A stretch of DNA of 64,000 nt from Argopecten irradians (GCF_041381155.1 NC_091147.1:28803349-28867348), one strand, 5' to 3'. Counted from the stretch's first letter, positions 36,192-48,497 are shown. Made by a program: numbers and translations. Notes: generated by a model from the sequence alone, not told the origin.

Positions 36192-37187
36192 CTAGGCCCT
36201 CTGAGCTGACGGATTGGAGTTTCCCTGAATCTGTTGATTATTACTTGGATTCTTCTTATCAGGACAATCCCTCATGAAATGATTTGGAGATTGACAGATA
36301 TAACAAGTCCGGTTCCCGTTCGGTTGTCCGGTGCCACGGTATGACTTCTTATTGCCACTCTCAAGTCTCGCAAGTCGTTCCTCCAGCCTTTTAAGCATAC
36401 TTTCTATTCCTCCAGAGTTGCTTGATCTGTCAACTGGCATATTGTCTTGGGAGTGTTGGGTTTGCTCACTGACTGCTCTAACTGTTGACCTCTTCTTGTC
36501 ATCTTCTCCAAGTATTCCTTCGTATCTCTCCACCACCTCTACAGCTTGTTCTACAGTTTTACAATCTTTATCAATACACCGACATTTCATCTCTAAAGTA
36601 ATGCTTTTATAAAGTTGATTCAAAGCTAACGCTTCCTGTGCAGTTGCACTGAGATTTACATAGGCCCGCTGTGACATCTGTCGAAGGTCATCCCCAAGGG
36701 CAGCAATAGTTTCAGTTGGTTGGCGTTTACGAGCTTCAAACCTTGACAGCCACCTATTCTGTTGTCTAGAACTCCCAAATCGTAGCTCCAGCTTATCAAT
36801 AAGACTCTGGTATGTCTTCCGGTCGGCCGAAGGCAAACTGATATAAAAGGTTCGTGCTGGTCCACGAAGGCATGCTGCTAGGGCCAATACTTTCTCATTG
36901 TCTCCCCATCTTCCAAGTTCAGCACATGCATCAAAATGGGATATGTACTCCTGCCAGTCTTCAGTCCCTGTATACTTCTCGGGCTTCATCTGGATAGTCT
37001 TCCTTGGTTGGAAGCGACCACTTGGCTCCGGAATGCGATTTGGCTCTACATAGCCAGATGCGTCTTCGAATTCCTCAAATTCCACTGTTTCATCATTAGC
37101 TATATCATCCCTGTCTCCTTGACCTTGCTCATCAGGTTCCATGTCATGTCGGAAAACTATGTCGCGATCCGGTGAGTTCGCCATCAT
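36192..37187 (-). CDS. gag: gag of copy B (fossil, looks whole)
   Basis: 331 codons with the same translation as gag of copy A: acidic N terminus, capsid-like region, coiled-coil-prone segment and one CCHC knuckle. It sits two nucleotides upstream of pol in another frame. The lack of amino-acid difference from copy A supports very recent duplication. Confidence 0.92.
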   Translation of the reverse strand: MMANSPDRDIVFRHDMEPDEQGQGDRDDIANDETVEFEEFEDASGYVEPNRIPEPSGRFQPRKTIQMKPEKYTGTEDWQEYISHFDACAELGRWGDNEKVLALAACLRGPARTFYISLPSADRKTYQSLIDKLELRFGSSRQQNRWLSRFEARKRQPTETIAALGDDLRQMSQRAYVNLSATAQEALALNQLYKSITLEMKCRCIDKDCKTVEQAVEVVERYEGILGEDDKKRSTVRAVSEQTQHSQDNMPVDRSSNSGGIESMLKRLEERLARLESGNKKSYRGTGQPNGNRTCYICQSPNHFMRDCPDKKNPSNNQQIQGNSNPSAQRA

Positions 37188-37310
37188 AAATTGTAAGACT
37201 CGGATAACTATAACACAAGTTGGATAATTTTAAAAATATGTACAAAGTTCCACTACACTAGCAAGTTGTCAAGGCGAGGTCCGTATCCTAGATATCGTAA
37301 AAAGTCTGAT

Positions 37311-37328
37311 ATCCCACTTCTGACACCA
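37311..37328 (-). other. tRNA-Leu primer-binding site (copy B)
   Basis: Identical to the site at 28007-28024, two nucleotides from the LTR. Confidence 0.85.
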
Positions 37329-37330
37329 TT

Positions 37331-38758
37331 TGTAACAGGAATTAGCCGATTCGTTGATCCCTCCAAGGCCGCTTCTCAAAGACAATAGACAAACTTCTTT
37401 TTAGTCTATCAATTTATTTAGGTGGAACATGTTTAAAATTACATAACAGTTTTGGCCTTCCTCTAGGTCTCTCTCTTTCTCTCAAAGTCGCTAGTATAGT
37501 AGGAGATTGCTCTACAGCATTGTAATTGACATATGACGAATATACGGGCGCGTTGACTGGTCAGATACCATCATAGTTTTAAATATAGAAACGTAGAATG
37601 ACCGGATGTACCACCTCGGTATATAGTATTAGTAAATGGGAGATAACTCCACGAATTATGAGGAAATATTCATATTATTTAGAATTTAGTTACTTTCTCT
37701 TTGACTCATTTATGAATAGGTATATAAAAACCTATTGAATACATATATAATATCCAAAATTCCCAAGCCATGATGTTAGGCTAAGTACCTTGCCGTATCA
37801 GTGTATGCTGCTGTCGCTGGCTGAGCAAATCTGACAAGACAGTTGAAATCGCGCGCTTATATAAACTTTCCAGCGATCACGTGACCGAATCTGACCAATC
37901 GCCGCTTGTCCGGCGCCGTACAATAATCTCTTCGCCGGACAATAAAATCAATAACATGACAAAATCTCTAAGTAATTAACTATCGCATGTCCGTTTGATC
38001 TACGATTAATTTACACATAATAAAGTACTAGAATATGACGTGTCCGTCAGAATTTACACAATAACAATGTTTCTACTAACTTGTCCGGCACTTTGGTATA
38101 GATACTATTATAGTACCGGAAGTACACTGATGCTCTCTGACACGAAATATAGTCCGCAGACTTTACTCTAAATGTATGCGTTACACAACGCATCGTTCTC
38201 ACACTTTGATACAACATTCTTTCAAATCACTCTTATGATATTACTATAGAATATAATAAGTTATTTAGCAAGGCTTTCCTTATCCTTATTCTGCTACTTA
38301 GTCGCTACGTAAACAAAGATGGCGCCCGCGAATCGGACAACTCTGGTAATCGCGCATAGACTGACGATAACGCCTCAGTTACACTTCCAGGTTGTAGTAT
38401 CAGGATGAGAATCCAATATCACAAGTATGTATAAGTCCTTCCAACTGACGAAAGTCTATTTTGATATAAAATAAGAAGATTAACAGACTTTGTTGCTCCG
38501 AATTCCTTCAGTTCACAAATCCATGTCGTCCACGAAAATCTACTAGATGCATCACAACTGTGATTATCGGTAAACTATTACTATAATGTGAATATATATA
38601 TAGGTAAAAATCTATGTCCTGACTTCCCAACATTTCCCATGTACATTAATTTGGTATCCTAAGATCTAAATAACCAGAATCTCTCATGACACACACGCAC
38701 ATTGCAAATGGCCAGAGTATAAACGTTACTGATAAATACAAGTCCCACGTTTATTACA
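37331..38758 (-). repeat. LTR 3 (5' LTR of copy B), 1428 bp
   Basis: TG...CA ends as in the others. Differs from LTR 1 at about seven positions (~0.5%) and from LTR 2 at many more, although LTR 2 and LTR 3 share a few variants. Followed by ataa and the duplicated flank. Confidence 0.93.
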
Positions 38759-38803
38759 ATAACAAGAAAACATGCTACAACGTACCATATAAGGTCCCGG
38801 TAG

Positions 38804-41061
38804 ATTGCTGGGGCTTGGTGGTGGCACCTACATTTGTACCATTGCTGGGACTTGGTGGTGGCACCTATATTTGTACCATTGCTGGGACTTGGTGGTGGCA
38901 CCTACATTTGTACCATTGCTGGGACTTGGTGGTGGCACCTACATTTGTATCATTGCTGGGGCTATGTGGTGGCACCTACATTTGTACCATTGCTGGGACT
39001 TGGTGGTGGCACCTACATTTGTATCATTGCTGGGGCTATGTGGTGGCACCTACATTTGTATCATTGCTGGGACTTGGTGGTGGCACCTACATTTGTACAA
39101 TTGCTGGGACTTGGTGGTGGCACCTACATTTGTACCATTGCTGGGACTTGGTGGTGGCACCTACATTTGTACCATTGCTGGGGCTTGGTGGTGGCACCTA
39201 CATTTGTACCATTGCTGGGACTTGGTGGTGGCACCTACATTTGTACCATTGCTGGGACTTGGTGGTGGCACCTACATTTGTACAATTGCTGGGACTTGGT
39301 GGTGGCACCTACATTTGTACAATTGCTGGGACTTGGTGGTGGCACCTACATTTGTACCATTGCTGGGGCTTGGTGGTGGCACCTACATTTGTATCATTGC
39401 TGGGGCTTGGTGGTGGCACCTACATTTGTACAATTGCTGGGGCTTGGTGGTGGCACCTACATTTGTACCATTGCTGGGACTTGGTGGTGGCACCTACATT
39501 TGTATCATGCTGGGGCTTGGTGGTGGCACCTACATTTGTACCATTGCTGGGGCTTGGTGGTGGCACCTACATTTGTATCATTGCTGGGACTTGGTGGTGG
39601 CACCTACATTTGTACAATTGCTGGGACTTGGTGGTGGCACCTACATTTGTACCATTGCTGGGACTTGGTGGTGGCACCTACATTTGTACCATTGCTGGGG
39701 CTTGGTGGTGGTACCTACATTTGTACCATTGCTGGGACTTGGTGGTGGCACCTACATTTGTACCATTGCTGGGACTTGGTGGTGGCACCTACATTTGTAC
39801 AATTGCTGGGACTTGGTGGTGGCACCTACATTTGTACAATTGCTGGGACTTGGTGGTGGCACCTACATTTGTACCATTGCTGGGGCTTGGTGGTGGCACC
39901 TACATTTGTATCATTGCTGGGGCTTGGTGGTGGCACCTACATTTGTACAATTGCTGGGGCTTGGTGGTGGCACCTACATTTGTACCATTGCTGGGACTTG
40001 GTGGTGGCACCTACATTTGTATCATGCTGGGGCTTGGTGGTGGCACCTACATTTGTACCATTGCTGGGGCTTGGTGGTGGCACCTACATTTGTACCATTG
40101 CTGGGACTTGGTGGTGGCACCTACATTTGTATCATGCTGGGGCTTGGTGGTGGCACCTACATTTGTATCATGCTGGGGCTTGGTGGTGGCACCTACATTT
40201 GTACCATTGCTGGGGCTTGGTGGTGGCACCTACATTTGTACCATTGCTGGGACTTGGTGGTGGCACCTACATTTGTATCATGCTGGGGCTTGGTGGTGGC
40301 ACCTACATTTGTTCCATTGCTGGGGCTATGTGGTGGCACCTACATTTGTATCATTGCTGGGACTTGGTGGTGGCACCTACATTTGTACCATTGCTAGAAC
40401 TTGGTGGTGGCACCTACATTTGTATCATTGCTGGGACTTGGTGGTGGTACCTACATTTGTACCGTTGCTGGGACTTGGTGTTGGTACCTACATTTGTACC
40501 ATTGCTGGGACTTGGTGGTGGCACCTACATTTGTACCATTGTTGGGACTTGGTGGTGGCACCTACATTTGTACCATTGCTGGGACTTGGTGGTGGCACCT
40601 ACATTTGTATCATTGCTGGGACTTGGTGGTGGCACCTACATTTGTACCATTGCTGGGACTTGGTGGTGGCACCTACATTTGTATCATTGCTGGGACTTGG
40701 TGGTTGCACCTACATTTGTACAATTGCTGGGACTTGGTGGTGGCACCTACATTTGTACCATTGCTGGGACTTGGTGGTGGCACCTACATTTGTATCATTG
40801 CTGGGACTTGGTGGTGGCACCTACATTTGTATCATTGCTGGGACTTGGTGGTGGCACCTACATTTGTATCATTGCTGGGACTTGGTGGTGGCACCTACAT
40901 TTGTATCATTGCTGGGACTTGGTGGTGGCACCTACATTTGTATCATTGCTGGGACTTGGTGGTGGCACCTACATTTGTATCATTGCTGGGACTTGGTGGT
41001 GGTGCCTACATTTGTACAATTGCTGGGACTTGGTGGTGGCACCTACATTTGTACCATTGCT
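38804..41061. repeat. 37-bp minisatellite, array 2 (~61 units)
   Basis: Same unit as array 1 but about 2.3 kb long. Variants are gggact/ggggct and a shortened form with tatcatgctgg. All three + frames are open for 530-801 codons because the period is not a multiple of three. GG-t-GG-t-GG runs suit two-tetrad quadruplexes. Confidence 0.95.
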
Positions 41062-42590
41062 AACTACGTTCATCTACCGTATCCATCGTGAGCTCAAGAC
41101 TGTACGCTAAATATTTGAAGAGATTGATAAACTCCGCCTTCTCGGATTGCTAAGCAATTTAGCAATAGACATGTGACGTCACAGATGTGTTTACATAATG
41201 CATCGATTATAATGTCATGCCATTATCTTCTCTGTAGATGATGAGAGAAAAATAGGTAACAGTAGGACAGCCTGGGATATTTTTATTAAGTGGGAAGCCC
41301 CTCTTTTGAACCATGCATACAAAATGAAAAATCAAATTTATTCTAAAATTGGTACATTCAATATTAGGTTTGATTTAAGTTTCATTTTTTAAATGTAAGC
41401 ATTACTGAAATGGGTCAGAGATTACAATTCTGGAGTCCTCAAGAAATGCGTCTTAACCGGAAATCCTAGCTTTACTTGAAGCAAAATCCATGGCGCGGAT
41501 GCAGGCAAAATGATTGAAAACTCTGCAGGATTGACCTATGAAATAATGAATGAAATAAATACTAAAAATGTGTACAATTTTCTGCAATTTTGGCCATATG
41601 AACAAGATATTTTGCCAATTTTCAGTCATTCTTTTGTAGTAGCATGGTATTCACATGTAGGAATAGGTACAATATATGGCCAGATCTATATCTAAATATT
41701 ATATTGCTATTGCAAATGTTGTGCAGATTTATGATATTCATATTTTTGTACATGTATTTTTTTTCAATTAAATAACTATGTTTAGATTTCTAAAGCTTGT
41801 GCTTCATTTTTCTAAATTGTCCAAGTCTTTTGTGGCATACACGACTAGTTTAAGTATATCTTATTAGCTTAACACAGAGTTAGTACAAGTGCTAATCTTT
41901 GGAAATTGACAGCGACAAACACTAATATCAGAACTGAGCTTAACAGTCTCTGCATAAAACCTTTTATATTTGTCGGTAACAAATTAAAACTGTTAACCTG
42001 TACTATACCTGGCTACATGTAGAACTAATTTACATACCCGGTCTACTATACCTTTGGGCCGGGTACGAATTGGTCCCTATGTGTCGTAGTGAAGCACTGC
42101 CTCCGAAAATCACTCGGGCATAGTTTTCTATACTTTTTTGTAGGTGTCCAATTATTTTATGCGTATACGTGCATTTATATATTATTTTTGCCCAAAACAA
42201 ATTTAGCTACCATTCTTAATATCTACCGTACCGTTCACAGGACGTCAAATTCACAATTTGTGGACTTGTCGTATAAATTTCCTTCAGAAAGACCTTCACA
42301 TGTGTTATGTAAAAAAAATAATGCCTCGATGAGAATTTTATATTTTATGTGGTTCAGTTTTATTGCCTAGTAGATAAGAGATATCAAATCAAAGTGCCAA
42401 GGCCACGCATAGATGCTGTGAATGAAGGACTCAAACAAAGAAATAAAAGAATTAGATTATCATTTATATTAAATTTAGTTAACATGTTGTAGAACATTGT
42501 ATTATATAATATATATTATTACTCTCTCTACCCTGGTAAGTCTCTTTATTGTTTGGTGCGAACTGGCAGAACTGAACTTGTTGATTTTCA
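41062..42590. other. Gene-free stretch before the LINE
   Basis: AT-rich. No ORF1 of a LINE and no host gene were recognised. The 5' end of the LINE may lie in the last few hundred bases. Confidence 0.5.
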
Positions 42591-43490
42591 GTGGAGGGTG
42601 TAATGATTATGTCGGCTAACGTGCAAGGGCTATCGAGTAGAGAAAAACGTAAAGATGTTTTTTCATACATAAGGAATTCTAATTATAATATTTTCTGTTT
42701 ACAAGACACGCATTTCACCGAAGATAAAGAAGAGTTCATCAAAAACGAATGGGGATATAATGCTTATTTTTCATCTTTTCGTGGAAATTCTCGTGGTGTG
42801 GCCATTCTCTTTAACAATAACTTCGAATTTAAAATTCTTAAAGAAAAGATTGACAAGACTGGAAATATTTTAGCACTTGAGATAGAAATCGAAGGTTCAC
42901 ATATTTTACTTGTTAATATATATGGTCCTAATCAGGACAGTCCTGACTTCTATGCAAAAATTTCTGATATATTAGAAGAATTCAACTGTGCACATGTTAT
43001 TATATGTGGTGATTTTAACCTTGTTCTAAACCCTGATCTTGACTATGACAACACATATAAAAATATTAATAATCCTAAAGCTAGAGATAAAATTTTCGAA
43101 ATAATTGACAATTTTGGTCTTATTGATGTGTTTAGAGAACAACATGAAAATGTTAAGAGATTTACATGGAGAAAAAAGAACCCGATTAAGCAAGCACGTT
43201 TAGATTATTTTATTGTTTCAGAAAGTTTATTACCCAGTGTTAACTATTCAGGTATAGACCCTGGCTACAGATCGGATCATTCATTTCCAAAAATACTAAT
43301 GAAGTTGAATAATTTTAAAAGAGGTAAAGGAACTTGGAAATTTAATAACTCACTTACACATGATTTAGAATACTTGAAAATGGTAAATGATTGTATTGAG
43401 GATGTCAAGAAACAGTACTGTCTACCTATTTATGATTTAATAGATAACATTGAAACTATTTCTAATTCTGAGATCCAATTTCACGATTAC
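42591..43490 (+). pseudogene. LINE endonuclease domain
   Basis: Begins with MIMSANVQGLSS (the Asn-containing first catalytic motif) and continues with NIFCLQDTHF (equivalent to L-Q-E-T), ILLVNIYGPN and VIICGDFNLV (GDFN). It ends with RLDYFIVS and GYRSDHSF (SDH). These are the standard motifs of the exonuclease-endonuclease-phosphatase fold that nicks target DNA. The frame shifts near 43480 where the linker to RT begins. The first Met of the frame is 42591; the exact start is uncertain as no ORF1 is present. Confidence 0.88.
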
Positions 43491-45145
43491 TGATCAATTA
43501 TTCCTAGAAACACTACTTATGGAAATTAGAGGAAAAACATTATCATACTCAGCCTTTAAGAAAAAGCAGCAAAATTTTCAGGAAGATTCTCTCAGGAAAA
43601 AGATCATAGATCTTGAGGAACAGGAAATTATGAACTTAGATGAGTTAAATGAAAAAAAGAAAGAGTTAGAAAAAATAAGATCCCATAAAATTAAAGGAAG
43701 TTTCATAAGAGCAAGAGCCAAATGGACAGAAGAAGGGGAAAAACCCACAATTATTTTTTTCAATCTAGAAAATAGAAATTATACATCAAAAATTATTCCA
43801 AAACTACAAACTGATAATGGAGACATTATATCTAAACAGGAAAACATACTGGAAGAAGTTTGTTCTTTTTATAGAAATCTATATAATGTTTCAAATACAA
43901 CTGATGCACACAATGTTAATTTAAATCAGTATCTTAATCATTATGATGTTCCAAAGCTAACCAAACATGAGTCTGACGATTTAGAAGGGGAAATTTCGCT
44001 TAAAGAGGCAGGTAATACTTTAAAGAATATGAAAAACAATAAAAGCCCTGGATCGGACGGTTTCACAACTGAATTTTTTAAACGTTTTTGGGGAAAATTA
44101 GGTGATTTTATTATTATGTCGATACATTTTGGGTATCAGACAGGGCAACTTTCAATTACGCAGAGACAAGGAATTATAACTTGTATTCCTAAAGCAGAAA
44201 AACCTAGACACTTTATCAAAAATTGGAGACCAATTTCGCTTCTTAATATTGTTTACAAAATTGCATCTGGAACTATAGCCAATAGAATAAAAACTGTTCT
44301 TAATAAATTGATAAATGATGATCAGACTGGTTTTATTTCAGGACGTTATATTTGTGTGAACACAAGATTGATATATGATATTATGCAATATTCTGAAGAA
44401 AATGATATACCGGGTATGCTACTGATGATTGATTTTGAAAAGGCGTTTGATTCAGTTTCTTGGCTATTTATTGAAAAAACTCTTGTTCTCTTTGGTTTTT
44501 TGGCAAAAGTATTATCCATTGGTTTAAAACTTTACACAAAAATGTTCACTCTACAATAAATCAGGGGGGTAACTTATCTTCATTTTTTGACATTAAGAGG
44601 GGCTGTAGACAGGGGGACCCATTGGCACCATACCTATTTATATTCTGTGCAGAAGTGCTAGCCACAAAATTAAGAAATAATGAAAATATAAAGGGTATGA
44701 ATATTGAAAACTGTCCTATTTTATTATCACAATACGCTGATGATACATCACTTATACTAGATGGAAATGAGAGGTCACTTAAGGAATCAGTTAGTGAACT
44801 GAAAGAATTCGCAATAATTTCAGGATTAAAGATGAATGTAGAAAAAACTCAGGTAGTTTGGATTGGGAGCAAAAAGTACAGTCAAGACTGTTATTTACCT
44901 GAGCTAAACTTACAGTGGGGGAAGGAGAAATTCACACTATTAGGTATAGAATTTAGTGTAAATCTTCATGAGATTCCTAGACTTAATTATGACAAAAAAC
45001 TAATAAAACTCAAATCACTAATTAAAATTTGGAAAAGAAGGTCTTTAACACCTATTGGTAAAATTCATATCATAAAATCGTTACTTATATCTCAATTTAA
45101 TCATCTATTTATATCTCTTCCAAACCCAGACGACAAATTTGTTAA
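43491..45145 (+). pseudogene. LINE reverse transcriptase domain
   Basis: An alpha-helical, Lys/Glu-rich linker precedes RT motifs in order: NNKSPGSDGFTTEFFK, CIPKAEKPRHFIKNWRPISL, TGFISGRYI, MLLMIDFEKAFDSVSW (first catalytic Asp), RGCRQGDPLAPYLF and SQYADDTSLIL (YADD). The thumb region (KTQVVWIGSK, LLGIEF) follows. One frameshift lies near 44510, between the DFEKAFD and RQGDP motifs. The frame is cut after FVK by the TTAA-flanked insert. Confidence 0.9.
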
Positions 45146-45646
45146 AGGGACTAAATCGCTAAAAAATCATGTAATAAAAGATAAAAAGAGTTATAAGACT
45201 AAAATTAATTGTAAAAGTTGTGTACTTTGTGTTAATAACAGTATTTAAAAGTTTGTATAACAATTTTGTTCAAAATGGAGAAAAACTGAAAATAAATAGG
45301 ACCGACCTAGTCACTATTTCATATTATTATCTTTCGGCGAGTGTAAACAACCTCTATGTGCATGCGCGACGCGTGAACATTCCAAACATCCGATCGAAGG
45401 AAATTTCATCTGTCTAATGGACATATCTACTATCGACTGAAAACACAAATTTATCGACTACAGGTTCCTGATTACTGTGTTAATCTAATAAACGTTGAAA
45501 CGTATGCAAAAGTTTTGTGAATAGTTTCTAAGTGTAAATAATCCTATACTGTACAGGTTTTTGTAGCCATAAAGAAGGGTTTTCATTATATTATATGGTT
45601 TTATACTTGCTTCTACCATTATTTTATTTTCATTTGTCATGATATT

Positions 45647-45776
45647 ATGTACTATTCCGCTAAACCTGCCAATATTATTAGGCTTTTAAAAAAATGGCCT
45701 AATATATAGACTTTATAATAAGGAAAAAATGACGAAAAACTAATATTATAGGCATGTTTAGCGGACTAAGTAAGTA
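45647..45776. repeat. Fold-back palindrome H9 (MITE-like)
   Basis: The left arm actattccgctaaacctgcc pairs with the complement of ggcatgtttagcggactaag (45751-45770). AT-rich inner stems follow. It is nested within the TTAA-flanked insert. Confidence 0.7.
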
Positions 45777-45819
45777 CGTGTATTTCTTTTATCATTATAT
45801 CAATATTTGACATTCCATA

Positions 45820-46065
45820 TACATTGTATATCCTTAGTTATAATGTCTATCCGTCTAATGGGCATTCCCTATATATCTCTAGTTATAGTCTTTGTCCGTC
45901 TAATGGACTTTCCTTATATAGCCCTAGCTATAATATATATCCGTCTAATGGAAATTCCCTATATATCCTTAGTTATAGTGTCTATCCGTCTAATGGGCAT
46001 TCCCTATATATACCTAGTTATAGTCTCTATCCGTCTAATGGACATTCCCCTATATGTCACTAGTT
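45820..46065. repeat. 43-45-bp tandem repeat
   Basis: About five and a half units built on tatccgtctaatggacattc followed by an AT-rich part containing ctagttatag. The frames across it are repeat artefacts. Confidence 0.85.
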
Positions 46066-46344
46066 ATATAACTTTTTTACACCCGATTTACTTAAAAAAA
46101 ATCAGCCTAACTATATATATAAATTTTATGTGTACTTTTATGTATTCAAAGCAAAAATATACCTTACATATACATTGTAGACCTATGTACATATATGTTT
46201 GCTTAATAATGTACATGTACACCTGTATTCATGTATAATATATACATAATTAACGGGTGAAAATACCTCTCACTTCTTGTCATATTTCCATCAAATACTC
46301 TAAAGCTTCATAGAACTATGCTGTTTTATTTGGCAATGTAGATA

Positions 46345-47031
46345 CAGGGGCGTAGGAAGCGGGTGTGGGAGGTGGGGGCGGGGTTGGAGGGGGGGGGGGG
46401 GGGGGGGGGCAAGGACGAGGGCATACATTTCTTGTTTTCGCCGACTGAAATGTTCTAAAATTGCACATTTGAAAGAAAAAAGGGTCCTCCTGCACATTTT
46501 CGTGAACTAGACTTAAAATGTCAATCAGGGGGTTCTACGTACTATTTAAAAAAATGTCTCTTAAAAGATTCATCTGTTTATATGACTTAGCAAAACAATT
46601 AATTCATTATTATTTTGTGTTAAACAACAATGTACCGATGGTGTGAAGCCAGTATGTTCAGATCGAGTTGCATAGATATGACGGCATTCACAATTACCAA
46701 TTCTTAATGCAGGTAAATTTAAATAAAAAAAGTATTATGTTAAGAACGCTTTAAAATCATTAAAATATATCGTAAAACTCATCACAGCCATTCTAAATCT
46801 AATATTTTTACCCGGGGGAGACCCTCGGACCTCCTCAAACACCCAAATCTCGCGCCATCAGGCGCTCCCACATTCATCAAAATGCATCGTAAAATTCTAA
46901 ATCGTAATATTTTTTTTCTCGTAGGAGATTGTCGCTACCCCGCCCCCCCCCCCCCAACACCAAAATATCGCACCTTTGGCGCTAGCATGGCAATTTGCGT
47001 ATTCATTAGTTTCCGTTTATCGACGCCACTG
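46345..47031. mobile_element. hAT-like MITE 1
   Basis: Begins CAGGGGCGTAGGAA and ends so that its complement is CAGTGGCGTCGATA, a CAGnGGCGT-type terminus typical of hAT elements. The flanks tgtagata and tctatata are possible degenerate 8-bp duplications. It contains a G run (46388-46409) and a C run. Its first 300 bp recur inverted at 51200-51522. No transposase. Confidence 0.6.
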
Positions 47032-47540
47032 TCTATATATGTGTACAAGGATTCTACTCAACGATATATGAAAAAAGTTTATAAAGTATATATGGTTGTG
47101 TGTTGAATTAAAGAATCAATCTCTCCTCCTGCGGGTGCGGGGCGAGGAGGGGGGTCCAAATATTGAGGACCTTTGCACCCCCCCCCCCCACATTACGTTT
47201 CTTTGTATCGGCTATTACGCTTAATCAGGCCAATGTAACCGATAAAATATAAGTTGCCTCTTAGTGGTGTTATTACATCTATATCCATTAGCCGGATGAG
47301 ATTTTCAGCGACCTCGATTCCGAACTCAATGATGCACTCGGTTCTTTCCGTTGTAAACATTCAATGCCGACAGATACAATTTCTTGTTGTGTTTGGCGAT
47401 ATTTTAACGTTGATAAACATTGCCAATAGTTCAAATTAAATGTTGTAATTTTGAAAACTTTCTAATTTCAGGTATAAGAACGTTTGAAGGAAGTCAAAAA
47501 CCCTAAGAAATCTATGTAAATCTAATGATTTAGTAACTTT

Positions 47541-48208
47541 AAGAAACTAAACTCTTTGATATATGATTTTCTGTGGAACGGAAAACCAGACAAAATTAAA
47601 AGGGAGGTAATTATTCAAAGTTACTGTAATGGTGGTTTGAAAATGGTTAATATTACTGCTTTTATAAATTCTCTGAAGCTGACATGGATAAGAAGGCTTT
47701 TCAAAACTAATGAGAAGTGGCAACATATAGTAAAAACTTATGTAGATGAAGACCGTCTTGTCAATTGTGGTTTAGAATATATAAAAGTATGCATCAAAAA
47801 GTGTACAAATAGATTCTGGATAGATGTCTTTAACTCTTGGTATGATCTGATTGCTAAATACCACGATAAATTTATTAAAAAAATATACTTAAAGTCCAAA
47901 TTTGGTACAATAGTAAAATAAAGATTGGTGGAAAAGCTGTTTTCTATAAGGCATTTTACCAGAAAAATGTTTGCATTTTGAATGATATAATAAAAGAAGG
48001 CACATGTGAATTCTATTCCTTTGAAGATTTTATTCATAAATATGAGGTAAACACTAATTTCTTACAATACAAAGGCCTTATATCTGCAGTGAAACACTAT
48101 ATTTCAGCATATGATACATCTGTCTGTAAGATTTCCTACCCATATATACCATTAAATCTTCATTTTATTCTTAAACATGGAAAAGGGTCGAAAATCTTCA
48201 CACTTTGA
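47541..48208 (+). pseudogene. LINE C-terminal domain after the insert
   Basis: Resumes the RT protein with NSLIYDFLWNGKPDKIKR and NGGLKMVNITAFINSLKLTW, the conserved region downstream of the RT thumb in L1/Tx1-like elements. It changes frame near 47920 and continues as KIGGKAVFYKAFYQKNVCIL and then FYSFEDFIHKYEV to a stop at 48208. Function of this region is not well defined. Confidence 0.8.
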
Positions 48209-48497
48209 AATCATAATAAAATACATAATCTTTAACTTTAAACTAATATATGCTAATATAAACTAAACGCAATATGCAATCTGATAGGAATAAATAGTAG
48301 ATATATATATGTGTTTATGTGTTTTAGTAATGTATTTGATTACCATGTAAAATACTTTTTGAAAGAATATAAAAAATCAATATCTTTAAGTGGGTGCAAA
48401 TGAATGAAAGATGAGTGCAAGCATTTTCATACATTGCATATTGTACATGTATTGATGAAAAACCTGAATAAAAAGTAAATTATAAATAAAAAAATAA

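Larger units (their letters stand above)
30363..38758 (-). mobile_element. Ty3/gypsy LTR element, partial copy B (fossil)
   Basis: A minus-strand partial copy, near-identical to copy A over gag, pol and most of the accessory ORF, with its 5' LTR at 37331-38758. On the 3' side it does not reach an LTR; 37-bp minisatellite lies there instead. Several interruptions (about two or three) affect pol and the accessory ORF; gag looks whole. Internal divergence from copy A is well under 1% by eye, so the two are recent duplicates, or alleles placed side by side. Confidence 0.92.
45146..47538. mobile_element. 2.4-kb insert in the LINE, flanked by TTAA
   Basis: The LINE frame ...SLPNPDDKFV stops at a TTAA (45142-45145) and resumes as KLNSLIYDFLWNGKPDK after a second TTAA (47539-47542). 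The insert begins AGGGACTAAATC and ends GATTTAGTAACT, giving imperfect terminal inverted repeats with the shared core ACTAAATC. TTAA duplication is the mark of piggyBac-type transposition. No transposase is present and the termini do not start CCC, so the family is tentative. The insert itself carries a palindrome, a tandem repeat and a hAT-like MITE. Confidence 0.65.
42591..48497 (+). mobile_element. L1/Tx1-like LINE, split by a 2.4-kb insert
   Basis: A non-LTR retrotransposon encoding an AP-type endonuclease, RT and a C-terminal domain, interrupted at 45146-47538. ORF1 is absent, so it is 5'-truncated or belongs to a lineage without ORF1. Beyond the coding part the 3' region ends in gaataaaaag and A-rich DNA near 48468-48497. 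Three frameshifts (near 43480, 44510 and 47920) and the insert make it inactive. Without the insert it is about 3.5 kb. The clade is judged from the RT and the C-terminal GGLKMVNI motif, so L1/Tx1 is a family-level inference. Confidence 0.88.

Noticed and set aside
38686-41110. 758-801-codon + frames rich in Trp/Gly/Leu as membrane proteins
   Set aside because: They are translations of the 37-bp minisatellite in three frames.
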